Shown: positions 36,376-45,588 of the stretch, piece after piece
How positions within the stretch are numbered: the stretch's first letter is position 1
Layout: every line of letters starts with the position of its first letter
Assembly: GCA_001725355.1 (NCBI GenBank)
Contig: MEGD01000002.1
Span: 1-64,000 of the forward strand
Direction of reading: 5' to 3'
Length of the DNA: 64,000 nt
Origin: Novosphingobium sp. SCN 66-18
GTDB taxonomy: Bacteria; Pseudomonadota; Alphaproteobacteria; Sphingomonadales; Sphingomonadaceae
Position numbers and translations under genes: made by a program
The notes under the pieces: model-generated
What the model was told of the DNA's origin: nothing
Database searches by the model: none
What the model saw: the letters and a program-made list of their open reading frames with translations, nothing else

Positions 36376-37371
36376 TCAGCCCATCCGCGCGGCGACGAGC
36401 TGCTTGAGGTCCGCTTCAGGCCGCGCGCCATAGTGCGAGATCACTTCAGCGGCGCAGATCGCGCCCAGCCGCAGGCAATCCTCCAGCGAGCGCCCGCGCA
36501 CGTGGCCGAACAGGAAGCCGGCGGCGAAGAGATCGCCCGCGCCGGTGGTGTCCACGACCTTCTCGATCGGTTCGGCGGGAACATGGGCCTGTTCGCTGCC
36601 GCTTACGGCGTGCGCGCCCTTTTCGCTGCGCGTGACCACCACGGTCGGCACCTTCGCCGCGAGCGAGGCGATGCCTTCGTGGAAATCCTCGATGCCGGTC
36701 AGCGCCGCCAGCTCGTGCTCGTTGGCGAAGAGGATGTCGATCTGGCCCGCCTCGATCAGCGCGCGGAAATCGTCGCCATGGCGCGCGATCACGAACGCGT
36801 CGGACAGCGTGAAGGCCACCTTGCGCCCCGCCGTGCGCGCGGCGGCGATGGCGCGGCGCATGGCCTTGCGCGGCTCTTCCGGGTCCCACAGGTAGCCTTC
36901 GAGATAGAGCACCGCCGCATCGGCGATCACCGCTTCGTCCAGCGCTTCGGCCGGCAGGAACTGCGACGCGCCGAGGAACGTGTTCATCGTGCGCTGGCCA
37001 TCGGGCGTCACGAAGATGAGGCAGCGCGCCGTCGGCGGCTCGCTTTCGCGCGCGGGCGTGGCGAAGGCGATGCCGCCGGCGCGGATATCGTGCGCGAAAA
37101 CCTCGCCCAGCTGGTCCTGCGCCACCTGGCCGATGAAACCGCACTTTGCCCCCAGCGCCGCCAGCCCGGCCAGCGTGTTCGCCGCCGAACCGCCCGAAAT
37201 CTCGCGCGCCGGCCCCATCGCGTCATAGAGTTCGCGCGCGCGATCGGCATCGACCAGCGTCATCCCGCCCTTGGCGAGGCCCAGCCGCGCGATATCCGCA
37301 TCCTGCGCGGGGGCCATGACATCGACGATGGCATTGCCGATGGCGATAACGTCGGTAGCGGGAGCGGTCAT
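36376..37371 (-). CDS. Adenosine kinase (PfkB family)
   Basis: 331 residues. Ribokinase-fold sugar/nucleoside kinase. The start DVIAIGNAIVDVMA, GGSAANTLAGLAALGA, EGYLWDPEEPRKAM and FANEHELAALTG match bacterial adenosine kinases; the catalytic motif is VDTTGAGDLFAAGF near 275-288 with the aspartate base. Converts adenosine to AMP. ATG 37371 is the family start; the upstream frame is unsupported. Stands alone on its strand. Confidence 0.92.
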   Translation of the reverse strand: MTAPATDVIAIGNAIVDVMAPAQDADIARLGLAKGGMTLVDADRARELYDAMGPAREISGGSAANTLAGLAALGAKCGFIGQVAQDQLGEVFAHDIRAGGIAFATPARESEPPTARCLIFVTPDGQRTMNTFLGASQFLPAEALDEAVIADAAVLYLEGYLWDPEEPRKAMRRAIAAARTAGRKVAFTLSDAFVIARHGDDFRALIEAGQIDILFANEHELAALTGIEDFHEGIASLAAKVPTVVVTRSEKGAHAVSGSEQAHVPAEPIEKVVDTTGAGDLFAAGFLFGHVRGRSLEDCLRLGAICAAEVISHYGARPEADLKQLVAARMG

Positions 37372-37531
37372 CCGCAAGCTCCATAAATGAGGGGCCGATC
37401 GGGGAACGGCAGGCGGCGCGGCCCTAGCGGGCTGTTTGCCGCGCCGCAAGTGCGCTGACCCGGCGACCACGGCGGACGAGCGGTTCGGTCTCCCGGTTGA
37501 CAGCCGCGCGCCGCCGGGCGATCCGGCATCC

Positions 37532-38236
37532 ATGCTTTCCGCTTTGGGGCTTTCCTTGGGCCAGCTTGCCGACCGGCGCATCCTGCGGGTGCTGGGGAAA
37601 AGCGCGCTCGTCACGCTCGCCCTGTTCGTGGTGCTGGGCGCTCTGGGCTGGTGGGGTCTCGACACGGCGTTCATCGCGTCCGGCCTGCACGACGACCTGG
37701 CCAGCGGCGCGCAGACCCTGCGCGTGCTGATCGCGGGCGTGATCGTGCTGATCGGCGTCTGGCTGCTGTTCCGGCTGGTGGCGATCGCGGTGGTCCAGTT
37801 CTTCGCGGACGAGGTCGTCGCGGCCGTAGAGGCGCGCCATTACCCGGCCCTCGCCGCCACGGCGCGGCCGCTGGGCTGGCGTGCCGAAGCCCGGCAGGCG
37901 CTGCGCGGGCTGGTGCGGTCGGTGCTGTGGAACCTGGCCGCGCTGCCGGTGGCCGTGGTGCTGCTGGTCACCGGCCTTGGCCCGGCGCTGGTGTTCTTTC
38001 TGGTCAATGCCGTGCTGCTGGGCCGGGAACTGACCGAGATGGTCCGGCTGCGCCACCGCGACGCCGCGGGAACCCCCGCCGCCGCGCCGCCCGCGTGGCA
38101 GCGGCTGCTCCTGGGCGGAACCGTGGCCGGGTTGCTGGCCGTGCCTTTCCTCAACCTTGTCGCGCCGGTGATCGGCGCGGCGACGGCGACGCATCTGGTG
38201 CTGCGCCGCCATATTGGAGTTTCCGATGCGCCGTAA
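37532..38236 (+). CDS. EI24-domain (CysZ-like) membrane protein
   Basis: 234 residues with about five membrane helices, including SALVTLALFVVLGALGWWGL, LIAGVIVLIGVWLLFRLVAI and ALPVAVVLLVTGLGPALVFF. The long second half LVRSVLWNLAALPVAVV and NAVLLGRELTEMVRLRH match the EI24 family, which includes sulfate permease CysZ; a specific substrate is not implied. ATG 37532 is chosen by hydropathy. A perfect TTGACA lies at 37498-37503 but its -10 would put the start of transcription at the ATG. Confidence 0.82.
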   Translation: MLSALGLSLGQLADRRILRVLGKSALVTLALFVVLGALGWWGLDTAFIASGLHDDLASGAQTLRVLIAGVIVLIGVWLLFRLVAIAVVQFFADEVVAAVEARHYPALAATARPLGWRAEARQALRGLVRSVLWNLAALPVAVVLLVTGLGPALVFFLVNAVLLGRELTEMVRLRHRDAAGTPAAAPPAWQRLLLGGTVAGLLAVPFLNLVAPVIGAATATHLVLRRHIGVSDAP

Positions 38237-38627
38237 TCAGGCCGTGCTTGTGATGACGCTGCTGCTTGCGGCCTGCGGCGGCGGAACCGGCGCGCAGACC
38301 AGCGGGACCGGCAAGGCCGCGACCATCCGCAGCGTCGGCCACCCGCCGCCGCGCCCCGCCGCGCAGATCCTGACGGCGCCCGGCCTCGAATCGGTGATCG
38401 GCGCCGACGCGCAGCAGCTATCGCGCCTGTTCGGACCGCCCCGGCTGGACATTCACGAGGAAGACGCGCGCAAGCTGCAATGGTCGGGATCGGCCTGCAT
38501 TCTCGACGTCTTTCTCTATCCCCCCGCGCAGGGCGGGCGGCAGACCGCGACTTATGTCGACGCGCGGCGCGGCGATGGCCGCGATGTCGATCGCGCGGCC
38601 TGCATCGCAGCGCTGAAGAAGCCCTGA
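38226..38627 (+). CDS. Small lipoprotein of unknown function
   Basis: 133 residues. Signal peptide with lipobox VMTLLLAACGGG, then a short mature part with LTAPGLESVIGADAQQLSRL, FGPPRLDIHEEDARKLQWSG and ACILDVFLYPP. The last block looks like the SmpA/BamE-related fold in which a small outer-membrane lipoprotein has a beta sheet and one helix, with the two cysteines possibly bonded. ATG 38226 overlaps the previous gene by 11 bases and has GGAG eight bases upstream. Confidence 0.82.
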   Translation: MRRNQAVLVMTLLLAACGGGTGAQTSGTGKAATIRSVGHPPPRPAAQILTAPGLESVIGADAQQLSRLFGPPRLDIHEEDARKLQWSGSACILDVFLYPPAQGGRQTATYVDARRGDGRDVDRAACIAALKKP

Positions 38628-38637
38628 GCGCAGGTCC

Positions 38638-39081
38638 CTAACCGCAAGGGCGCGCGGCAGGCTCCGCCACGCTCCACGGCGCGAAGGCCGGGGCGCCGGG
38701 GCGGGCGATGTCCGCCAGCGAATAGCGGTCGAGCACGGCAAGGAACGCCTCCAGCGCTTCGGCCAGAACGCCGCTCAGCGCGCAATCGGCGCGCAGCGCG
38801 CACCGCGCGCAATCGGCCAGCTTCATGCCGCGTTCCAGCGCGCGCACCACCGCGCCGACGTTGATTGCGTCCGCCGGGCGCGCCAGCGCGATGCCGCCGC
38901 CGCGCCCGCGCAGGCTGCGGGCGAAGCCTTCGTGCACCAGCGTCTGCGCCACCTTGGCGACATGGTGGGGCGAAAGCCCCTGTTCGGCGGCAAAGGCCGG
39001 AACCGAAACGGCTTCGCCTTCGCGCCGGGCAAGCACGATCAGCAGGCGCAGGCCGAAATCCGTATGCTGGGTCAGTTGCAT
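38638..39081 (-). CDS. Rrf2-family regulator, NsrR-like
   Basis: 147 residues. Winged helix at the N-terminus (SVPAFAAEQGLSPHHVAKVAQTLV as recognition part) and the iron-sulfur cysteines C91, C94 and C100 in CARCALRADC. Spacing is one or two residues shorter than E. coli NsrR, but the order fits NsrR better than IscR. It is divergent from a globin gene, the expected arrangement for a nitric-oxide-responsive repressor. QLTQHTDFGLRLL at the start is typical. Confidence 0.85.
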   Translation of the reverse strand: MQLTQHTDFGLRLLIVLARREGEAVSVPAFAAEQGLSPHHVAKVAQTLVHEGFARSLRGRGGGIALARPADAINVGAVVRALERGMKLADCARCALRADCALSGVLAEALEAFLAVLDRYSLADIARPGAPAFAPWSVAEPAARPCG

Positions 39082-39126
39082 CGTTCGATCATGTCGGATT
39101 TTCGCTTGCCCGAATCAAGCATTTCC

Positions 39127-39138
39127 AATACCGGTATT
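39127..39138. promoter_or_regulatory. Perfect palindrome, probable operator of the NsrR-like regulator
   Basis: AATACCGGTATT, symmetric over all 12 bases, 46 bp from the regulator start and 30 bp before the globin start. A second symmetric pair, GCTTG (39104-39108) and CAAGC (39116-39120), lies just left. Placement in the shared promoter suits repression of both genes. Confidence 0.55.
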
Positions 39139-39167
39139 TTTAATACTTGTTTTAAGGAGATCCCGCC

Positions 39168-39629
39168 ATGCGCACCGCTTCCGAACAGGCCAAGGCCATC
39201 GTCAAGGCCACGGCCCCCGTTATCGAAAAGCACGGACTCGCCATCACCACGGCCATGTACGCCCGCCTGTTCCGCAATGCGGAAGTCGCCGCGATGTTCG
39301 ATCAGGCCGCGCAGGAAAGCGGCGAACAGCCGCGCCGGCTGGCCGGGGCGATCCTTGCCTATGCCCGGAACATCGACAAGCTGGGCAACCTGGGCGCGGC
39401 GGTGCAGCGGATGGTGGCCAGGCACGTCGAAACCGGCGTCAAGGCTGAACACTACCCGCTGGTGGCCGAAGCCCTGCTGCCGGCGATCCGCGACGTTCTG
39501 GGCGCGGACGTGGCCACCGACGAAGTGCTCGCCGCCTGGGGCGAAGCCTACTGGATGCTGGCCGACATCCTGATCGCGGCCGAAGCCCAGGCCTACGAGG
39601 AAGCCCCCGCGCAGATCTCCGCCGCATGA
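39168..39629 (+). CDS. Single-domain globin (flavohemoglobin-type)
   Basis: 153 residues, only the heme domain of a flavohemoglobin-type globin; no FAD/NAD domain follows. AMYARLFRNAEVAAMF (E helix region) and KAEHYPLVAEALLPAIRDVLG (G helix) match the family. The proximal histidine is in RHVETGV. It likely removes or senses nitric oxide or oxygen. ATG 39168 follows AAGGAG by eight bases. Divergent from the NsrR-like gene. Confidence 0.9.
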   Translation: MRTASEQAKAIVKATAPVIEKHGLAITTAMYARLFRNAEVAAMFDQAAQESGEQPRRLAGAILAYARNIDKLGNLGAAVQRMVARHVETGVKAEHYPLVAEALLPAIRDVLGADVATDEVLAAWGEAYWMLADILIAAEAQAYEEAPAQISAA

Positions 39630-39640
39630 CGCGGCGCGAG

Positions 39641-39682
39641 AGCCCGCCGTCCGCGATCCCCCTCAACAGCGGACGGCGGGCT
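39641..39682. terminator. Bidirectional terminator hairpin
   Basis: AGCCCGCCGTCCGC (39641-39654) pairs perfectly with GCGGACGGCGGGCT (39669-39682), 14 bp, between convergent gene ends. T-tracts are short or missing, so termination may be helped by Rho. Confidence 0.7.
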
Positions 39683-39698
39683 TGATCGCCGGTGTCGT

Positions 39699-40877
39699 TC
39701 AGTCCTCCACCGCAAAGGCGATCTCGGCGTGCGCGCGCAACCGCGCCACCAGCGCTTCGCCCAGCAGCGCGCCCGGCGTGGCGATCCCGCCGTCCGCCGC
39801 GCAGGACAGCAGCGCGATGCCGGTTTCGGCCAGCATCCGGCTGGTGGAGCCATAACCCGGATCGTAGCGCCCCTTGACGCCATAACGGATCGTCCGCCCG
39901 TCGGGCATCTCGCCCACGAACAGCACGTCGTAGAAGCCGTTTTCGCGTTCCTCCTGCGACGGGCCCTCGCCCGGCTGCGGATCATCGGGCCGGCCGATCA
40001 TCGGCGTGGTGGCGATATGCTCGGCCACCGCCTTCCCCTGGTCGCCGGGGCCGGTCAGGATCATCTCGTCATAGACGAAGTCCTCGCCATAGGGGTGCCC
40101 GAGCAACCGGTTGGTGCGGTGGACGTTCTTGGTGTTGATCGTCGCCATGATGAACGGCGCTTCCCACGACCCCAGCGTCTCATCGTATTGCGGCTTGTCG
40201 CCCGCGGGCTGCGGCGGCCCTTCGAAACCCGGCGTCAGGCCGAAGGCGCTGGTCATCCAGGGAATCAGTTCGGGATGCTGGCCCAGCGTGGCGAGCGTGG
40301 CCTTGAGGCTGGCCGCGGTTCCGCCCGAAGCGCCGCCCTTCATCCCCCGGACCCGCCCTTTCACGCGCGGCGCGGGCGCGCCGAAGCGGGCCACGGCCTC
40401 CTTTTGCAGCATCAGCACGCCCAGATCGAACGGGATCGAATCGAAGCCCGAGGAGAAGCTCACCCGCGCCCCGGTGCGCTTCGCTTCCGCGTCGTACTTG
40501 TCCACCATCTGGCGCATCCACACCGGCTCGCCGCACAAGTCGGCATAGTCGGTTCCCGCCGCGATGCAGGCGGCCAACACCGGTTCGCCATAGAGCTGGT
40601 AGGGGCCGACCGTCGTCACCACCACGCGCGCCTGTTCCGCCATGGCCGCGAGGCTGGCGGGATCGCCGGCATCGGCCACGATCAGCGGCGTGTTGATCGG
40701 CGCGTCGATCGCATCGCGCACCTCGGCCAGCTTGCTGGCACTGCGCCCGGCCATCGCCCAGCGCGGCCCCTCCTGGCCATAGGCCCGCGCGAGGTACTGC
40801 GCCACGAGCCGCCCGGTAAACCCGGTCGCGCCATAGACCACGATGTCGAACGGCCGATCCGCCCTGGCACCCATCAT
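39699..40877 (-). CDS. Saccharopine-dehydrogenase-fold oxidoreductase
   Basis: 392 residues. Rossmann start DIVVYGATGFTGRLVAQYL, then VVVTTVGPYQLYGEPVLAAC and DLCGEPVWMRQMVDKYD, the pattern of the trans-acting enoyl reductase / saccharopine-dehydrogenase-like family. Members act on polyketide or lipid intermediates or are of unknown role; lysine metabolism is not implied. GRYDPGYGSTSRMLAETGIAL near the end is typical. ATG 40877 (or 40874) follows AAAGGGGATG. Confidence 0.85.
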   Translation of the reverse strand: MMGARADRPFDIVVYGATGFTGRLVAQYLARAYGQEGPRWAMAGRSASKLAEVRDAIDAPINTPLIVADAGDPASLAAMAEQARVVVTTVGPYQLYGEPVLAACIAAGTDYADLCGEPVWMRQMVDKYDAEAKRTGARVSFSSGFDSIPFDLGVLMLQKEAVARFGAPAPRVKGRVRGMKGGASGGTAASLKATLATLGQHPELIPWMTSAFGLTPGFEGPPQPAGDKPQYDETLGSWEAPFIMATINTKNVHRTNRLLGHPYGEDFVYDEMILTGPGDQGKAVAEHIATTPMIGRPDDPQPGEGPSQEERENGFYDVLFVGEMPDGRTIRYGVKGRYDPGYGSTSRMLAETGIALLSCAADGGIATPGALLGEALVARLRAHAEIAFAVED

Positions 40878-40985
40878 CCCATCCCCTTTTTCGGTTCGTT
40901 ATGGGCGGGATGGTGATCGGCCCCGTTCCGGAAAGCAACAGGGCAGTTGCAGCAGCGATTGCAGGTGCGGAGATTACAACGGAGA

Positions 40986-41540
40986 TTACAGCCGGGGCAG
41001 GGTCACCCCGCGCTGGCCCATGTATTTGCCGGCGCGGTCGGCATAGCTGACCTCGCAGGGTTCGTTGCCCTGCAGGAACAGGAACTGGCACGCGCCCTCG
41101 TTGGCGTAGATCTTGGCGGGCAGCGGCGTGGTGTTGGAGAATTCCAGCGTGACGTGGCCTTCCCAACCCGGCTCCAGCGGGGTGACGTTCACGATGATGC
41201 CGCAGCGGGCATAGGTCGATTTGCCGAGGCAGATCACCAGCACATCGCGCGGCACGCGGAAATATTCCACGGTGCGGGCCAGCGCGAAGCTGTTGGGCGG
41301 GATCACGCAGACGTCGGTCTTGCGATCCACGAACGAGTTGGACGCGAAGTCCTTGGGGTCCACCACCGCCGAATCGACGTTGGTGAAGATCTTGAATTCG
41401 TCCGCCACGCGCGCGTCGTAGCCATAGGACGACAGGCCATAGCTGATGCAACCTTCGCGCCGCTGGCTTTCCACGAACGGCTCGATCATGCTCTCGCGCT
41501 GCGCCTTGTCGCGAATCCACTTGTCGGAAAGAATGGCCAC
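40986..41540 (-). CDS. dcd: dCTP deaminase
   Basis: 184 residues. Converts dCTP to dUTP for thymidylate synthesis. GTG 41540 is fixed by GGGGAAA six bases upstream and by the family start [47 protein letters not shown] and [19 protein letters not shown] (catalytic glutamate region) are diagnostic, as is [12 protein letters not shown]. The longer frame upstream belongs to cdd on another frame. Confidence 0.95.
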   Translation of the reverse strand: MAILSDKWIRDKAQRESMIEPFVESQRREGCISYGLSSYGYDARVADEFKIFTNVDSAVVDPKDFASNSFVDRKTDVCVIPPNSFALARTVEYFRVPRDVLVICLGKSTYARCGIIVNVTPLEPGWEGHVTLEFSNTTPLPAKIYANEGACQFLFLQGNEPCEVSYADRAGKYMGQRGVTLPRL

Positions 41541-41578
41541 GTTGTTTCCCCGATAATCCTGTTCAGGCCAAACTGCCT

Positions 41579-42028
41579 TTATACCAAACTGGCCGGACCG
41601 AAAGCATGCGGCAAGAGCGCCGAGAGCCGCACCTCGATCACCTCGCGCGCGCCCACGCACAGCACCAGCGGATCGGTGCCGCCCAGCGCGGCGAGTTCGT
41701 TGAGCACCTGCCGGCAACGCCCGCACGGCGTGATCGCCGCGTCGATCGCCCCGCCGGCCCCGCCCATCACCGCCACCGCGACCAGCCCGCCGCGCCGCCC
41801 GGCATGGCTGGCGATCGCGCAGGCGACCGTCTCGGCACAGAGCGAGAGGCCGTAGCTGGCGTTCTCCACGTTCGCCCCGGTCACGATCGCGCCGTCCTCG
41901 AACAGCAGCGCCGCGCCGACGTGGAAGCCCGAATAGGGCGCATAGGCGGTGTCGACCGCCGTTCGCGCGGCCGCGACCAGCGCCTCGCGCGCACCGGGAG
42001 CAAGATCGGGCGACGAAATATTCGTCAT
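41579..42028 (-). CDS. cdd: Cytidine deaminase
   Basis: 149 residues. Zinc-dependent conversion of cytidine or deoxycytidine to uridine forms. [19 protein letters not shown] gives the C-A-E motif with zinc cysteine and catalytic glutamate, and [12 protein letters not shown] the P-C-x-x-C pair. [17 protein letters not shown] is the usual start region. It overlaps the GH25 gene by ATGA and lies 38 bp before dcd, so pyrimidine genes are grouped here. Confidence 0.95.
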   Translation of the reverse strand: MTNISSPDLAPGAREALVAAARTAVDTAYAPYSGFHVGAALLFEDGAIVTGANVENASYGLSLCAETVACAIASHAGRRGGLVAVAVMGGAGGAIDAAITPCGRCRQVLNELAALGGTDPLVLCVGAREVIEVRLSALLPHAFGPASLV

Positions 42029-42720
42029 GGCTGCACCGCCACCCAGCGCAGCGGCCCCGGCGCGGCATCGGTGCGCAGGCGGCTCGTAGCCGTCCACATC
42101 ACCCACGGCCGTTTGGCATAGCCCGGGACGAGGAAATCCTGGCGGACCCAGATGTTGCGATCGATCATGGCGGCGAGGTGATAGCGGCTTTCGAACCCGC
42201 GCGACAGCATCAGGATCGCCGGCTTGCCCGCGTGCATTTCCATCTGGTTGAGGAACGTCGTCAGCTCGCTCTGCAGGGCCGCTTCGCCCGGCGCATCGGG
42301 GCAGCTGCGCGAATCGAGGTCGAGCACCACCGCCGGCGGCAGCAGCTTGGCGTCGCGCGGGACGGTGGTAACGAAATTGGCGGCCTGCGCATCGGCCGGG
42401 GCGCACAGATCATAGACATGGACCGCGCCCACCTGCATCCCCTGCGCGCGCGCCGCGTCCAGCCCCGATGCGAAAGCGGCATCGCGCCGGCCTGGGCCTT
42501 CGCTGGCGGTGAGATAGACGAAGTCGGCGCCGCGGGCGTGAAGGATGCGCCAGTCGACCGGGGCGTCATGCTCGTCGATCCAGGCGCCCTGTACCGGATA
42601 GTGCGCGCGATCGGGCATCCAGGTGCGCGCCTTCCACCAGCCCAGGCCGATGGCGATCATCACGACCAGCAGCAATGCCGCCAGCCAGCGCCGCAGCGCC
42701 GTTTTCCTCGCCTTCGCCAT
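42025..42720 (-). CDS. Membrane-anchored GH25 (lysozyme-like) protein
   Basis: 231 residues: one N-terminal membrane helix ([17 protein letters not shown]) and a GH25 fold with [42 protein letters not shown] and PPAVVLDLD. The family's acidic pair at the last site is normally D-x-E; here it reads LDLD, and the first strand lacks the usual QGIDVS. Hydrolysis of peptidoglycan is therefore uncertain. Stop overlaps cdd start by ATGA. Confidence 0.82.
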   Translation of the reverse strand: MAKARKTALRRWLAALLLVVMIAIGLGWWKARTWMPDRAHYPVQGAWIDEHDAPVDWRILHARGADFVYLTASEGPGRRDAAFASGLDAARAQGMQVGAVHVYDLCAPADAQAANFVTTVPRDAKLLPPAVVLDLDSRSCPDAPGEAALQSELTTFLNQMEMHAGKPAILMLSRGFESRYHLAAMIDRNIWVRQDFLVPGYAKRPWVMWTATSRLRTDAAPGPLRWVAVQP

Positions 42721-42749
42721 GAAATCCGTATCCCGCGACCCCGGTCCCT

Positions 42750-43232
42750 CTAGCCCCTGATATGGAGGACGCAGATCAAGGTAAAGAGCCGGCGGGCCGT
42801 GGCGAAGTCCGTTTCCACCTTGCCGTCGAGCCGTTCCAGCAGCATTTCGGCCGCATCGTTGTGGACGCCGCGCCGGGCCATGTCGATCGTCTCGATCTCC
42901 TGCGCGGTCGCCCGGCGGATGGCTTGATAATACGAATCGCAAATCGCGAAATAATCGCGAATCGGCCGGCGGAACCGGCCGAGACCGAGGATGATCGTTT
43001 CGAGCAGATTTTCCCGTTCGTCGGCGATGACCAGCGCCAGCCGCCCGTCTTCCACCGACAGACGCAGGCGATAGGGGCCGGTATGCCCGGCCTCGAACGC
43101 GCGGATCGGACGGAAGGTGTTTTCCTCGATCAGGTCGAAGATCGCGATCCGGCGTTCCTGCTCGATATCGGCATTGCGCCAGAGGATCGTCGCCTCGTCG
43201 AGCTCGATATGCGAGATGCGCGGGTCCGCCAT
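42750..43232 (-). CDS. UPF0262 family protein
   Basis: 160 residues; matches UPF0262, an alphaproteobacterial family of unknown function. Landmarks are RISHIELDE at the start, ERRIAIFDLIEENTFRP, then GPYRLRLSVEDGRLALVI and FRRPIRDYFAICDSYYQAIR, and MARRGVHNDAAEMLLERL. ATG 43232 is the usual start. It leads the leftward run of GH25, cdd and dcd genes, 29 bp before GH25. Confidence 0.93.
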   Translation of the reverse strand: MADPRISHIELDEATILWRNADIEQERRIAIFDLIEENTFRPIRAFEAGHTGPYRLRLSVEDGRLALVIADERENLLETIILGLGRFRRPIRDYFAICDSYYQAIRRATAQEIETIDMARRGVHNDAAEMLLERLDGKVETDFATARRLFTLICVLHIRG

Positions 43233-43367
43233 GGGGCAGGCTATTTCGCAGACGCGGCAAGGCGCGGCAAGAGATTTGCGCAGTCCACAGGCTGTGGGTA
43301 AATTCAGGCGGCAATCGGGCCACACCGCGTCTTGCGGCGAGCGGTCACCCTGCGCCATTGGTGTGTC

Positions 43368-44879
43368 ATGTCGGCAAGTGAAGCGATCCTCCTGCGCGAA
43401 CCCGAAGAGATTCGCGCCCTTCCCTCCAACGTCGAGGCGGAAGCCGCGTTTCTGGGCGCGGTGCTGATCGACAACCGCATTCTCGAAGAACTCGCCACCC
43501 CGCTGAAGCCCGAGCATTTCTTCGCGCCGGTCCACGGCCGCGTCTATGAGCGCATCCTGGCGCTGGTCGATCGCAAGGCGGTGGTCACGCCGGTCACGCT
43601 CAAGCCCTATTTCGAAAGCGACGAAGGGCTGAAGGAGCTGGGCGGCACCGCCTATCTCGCGCGGCTGACGGCGGACGGGCAGGGCCTGCTCGCCCCGCGC
43701 GAACTGGCCGAGCAGGTCTATGACCTCGCCCTGCTGCGCGAGCTGATGGCGGTGGGCCGCAACCTGGTGGAAGGCGCGCGCGACACCAGCAATTCGGTGG
43801 CCCCGCTCGAACAGATCGAACGCGCCGAAGCCGCGCTCTATGCCGTGGCCGAAGGCGCGCAGACCGGCAGCGAGGCGCAGAGCTTCGGCATGGCCACGCG
43901 CACCTCGCTGGAAATGATCGAGAAGGCGCTGCTTTCGGGCGGCCACATCTCGGGCAAGACCACCGGCCTTACCTCGGTCAACGAGAAGATCGGCGGTCTG
44001 CACGATTCGGACCTCATCATCCTTGCCGGCCGCCCCGGCATGGGCAAGACCTCGCTCGTCACCAACATCGCGTTCAATTCGGCCGACCGGCTGCGGCGCG
44101 ATCAGGCCGACGGCATCGCCACCAAGGATTCGGTCGGCGCGGCGGTGGCCTTCTTCAGCCTGGAAATGAGCGCCGATCAGCTCGCGACGCGTATCCTGGC
44201 CGAACAATCGGGAATCAGCTCCGAAGCGCTGCGCATGGGCCGCATCAGCCGCGAGGATTTCCAGCAGCTTTCGTTCGCCAGCCAGCGCCTGGCCGAACTG
44301 CCTCTCTATATCGACGATACGCCGGCGCTGACCATCGGCAGCCTGCGCGCGCGGGCGCGGCGGCTGAAGCGCCGGCACGACATCGGCCTGATCATCGTCG
44401 ACTACCTCCAGCTCCTCCAAGGATCGGGTCGCAGCGACAACCGCGTCAACGAAATCTCGGAAATCAGCCGCGGCCTGAAAACGCTGGCCAAGGAGCTTTC
44501 GGTCCCGGTGATCGCGCTGTCGCAGCTCAGCCGCGCGGTCGAACAGCGCGACGACAAGCGGCCGATGCTGTCGGACCTGCGCGAATCGGGCTCGATCGAG
44601 CAGGACGCGGACATGGTCTGGTTCGTGTTCCGCGAGGACTATTACGTCGCCGCGCGCGAACCCAAGGTGCCGCAGGGCAGCGACGACATGAAAATCCAGG
44701 AAGCCCACGCCGCCTGGCAGGCGGAAATGGAGCGGGTCTATGGCCTGGCCGAACTGATCGTGGCCAAGCAGCGCCACGGCTCGACCGGCAAGGTGCGCCT
44801 GCGCTTCGAATCGCGCATTACCAAGTTCAGCGACCTCGCCCCCGATGCGCTGGCCGGTCACAGCTACAACGACGAGTAA
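43368..44879 (+). CDS. dnaB: Replicative DNA helicase
   Basis: 503 residues. N-terminal domain PSNVEAEAAFLGAVLIDNRIL, linker, then RecA-like core with Walker A GRPGMGKTSLVTNIAF, FSLEMSADQLATRIL, the Walker B IIVDYLQLLQG and ALSQLSRAVEQRDDKRPMLSDL. C-terminal KQRHGSTGKVRLRFES is typical. Hexameric motor of the replication fork. ATG 43368 is preferred to 43332 on conservation. The region upstream holds TTACCCACA-like 9-mer at 43293-43301, one change from a DnaA box. Confidence 0.97.
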   Translation: MSASEAILLREPEEIRALPSNVEAEAAFLGAVLIDNRILEELATPLKPEHFFAPVHGRVYERILALVDRKAVVTPVTLKPYFESDEGLKELGGTAYLARLTADGQGLLAPRELAEQVYDLALLRELMAVGRNLVEGARDTSNSVAPLEQIERAEAALYAVAEGAQTGSEAQSFGMATRTSLEMIEKALLSGGHISGKTTGLTSVNEKIGGLHDSDLIILAGRPGMGKTSLVTNIAFNSADRLRRDQADGIATKDSVGAAVAFFSLEMSADQLATRILAEQSGISSEALRMGRISREDFQQLSFASQRLAELPLYIDDTPALTIGSLRARARRLKRRHDIGLIIVDYLQLLQGSGRSDNRVNEISEISRGLKTLAKELSVPVIALSQLSRAVEQRDDKRPMLSDLRESGSIEQDADMVWFVFREDYYVAAREPKVPQGSDDMKIQEAHAAWQAEMERVYGLAELIVAKQRHGSTGKVRLRFESRITKFSDLAPDALAGHSYNDE

Positions 44880-44937
44880 GGGGCGAATGGCGGGACGCCC
44901 GGTCTCGCCATCCCGATTTCCCGCTGTCCCGATTTCC

Positions 44938-44966
44938 TTGACTTTTCCACACCCCGCGCCTAGCTG
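44938..44966 (+). promoter_or_regulatory. Promoter of rpoZ
   Basis: TTGACT (44938-44943), 17-bp spacer, TAGCTG (44961-44966), 40 bp before the rpoZ start. The -35 box is near consensus and spacing is ideal; the -10 is weak but common for this G+C content. Confidence 0.65.
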
Positions 44967-45005
44967 CGGCTCTTTCCGTCCTTTCCTGTATTCCGGAGTG
45001 CCCGA

Positions 45006-45350
45006 ATGGCGCGCGTTACCGTCGAAGATTGCGTCGACAAGGTTCCCAACCGTTTCGATCTCGTCCTGCTGGCCGCCGAGCGCGCCCGCGCGATCTCGGG
45101 CGGCGCCGAGCTGACCGTGGACCGCGACCGCGACAAGAACCCCGTGGTCGCCCTGCGCGAAATCGCGGACGAAACCGTTCGCCCGACGGTGCTCAAGGAA
45201 AACGTGATCCAGTCGCTCCAGCGCGTGCTGCCCGACGACGATGATGAAGTCGATGAAATCGGCTCGCTGTCGCAGTCGGCCGAAGCCCTGCGCATCACCG
45301 CCGCCGCTCCGGTGCGGAATACGTCGCTGGGCGCCGACTACGACGGCTGA
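45006..45350 (+). CDS. rpoZ: RNA polymerase omega subunit
   Basis: 114 residues. [34 protein letters not shown] start with the omega motif [18 protein letters not shown], then [16 protein letters not shown] and an acidic tail [12 protein letters not shown]. Helps hold the beta-prime subunit. Has its own promoter and a hairpin terminator 175 bp downstream. Confidence 0.96.
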   Translation: MARVTVEDCVDKVPNRFDLVLLAAERARAISGGAELTVDRDRDKNPVVALREIADETVRPTVLKENVIQSLQRVLPDDDDEVDEIGSLSQSAEALRITAAAPVRNTSLGADYDG

Positions 45351-45524
45351 GGCCAGCCGAAATTCAGCCCATGCCGGCCTGCGAACGGAACTTTTCTGCG
45401 CTTCCGGTGCTCACGTGCTTCAAGCACGCTGCGCGCCGGTTCTCGAAAAGCACCATTCTCGGCGCGGCCTGACCTGAATTTCGACCGGCCTGCTTCAGGG
45501 CCCTGAATGAAAATCCTTTTTGGA

Positions 45525-45555
45525 GGCGCCGGGGATAAATTCCCGGCGCCTTCTT
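45525..45555 (+). terminator. Terminator between rpoZ and the helicase gene
   Basis: GGCGCCGGG (45525-45533) pairs with CCCGGCGCC (45542-45550), followed by TTCTTG. Preceded by a T run (CTTTTTGG). The 235-bp gap before it also holds a 10-bp inverted pair CGAAATTCAG (45359-45368) and CTGAATTTCG (45474-45483). Confidence 0.6.
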
Positions 45556-45588
45556 GCGTGGGGGGACGGCCGCCGCCACATTCCCTGT

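Noticed and set aside
37498..37526. TTGACA with a 17-bp spacer before the EI24 gene
   Set aside because: The -10 position reads GATCCG and transcription would start at the ATG itself; recorded but not supported as a promoter.
43293..43301. DnaA-box-like TTACCCACA upstream of dnaB
   Set aside because: A single 9-mer with one mismatch and no cluster of boxes or A+T-rich unwinding region; not evidence of an origin.
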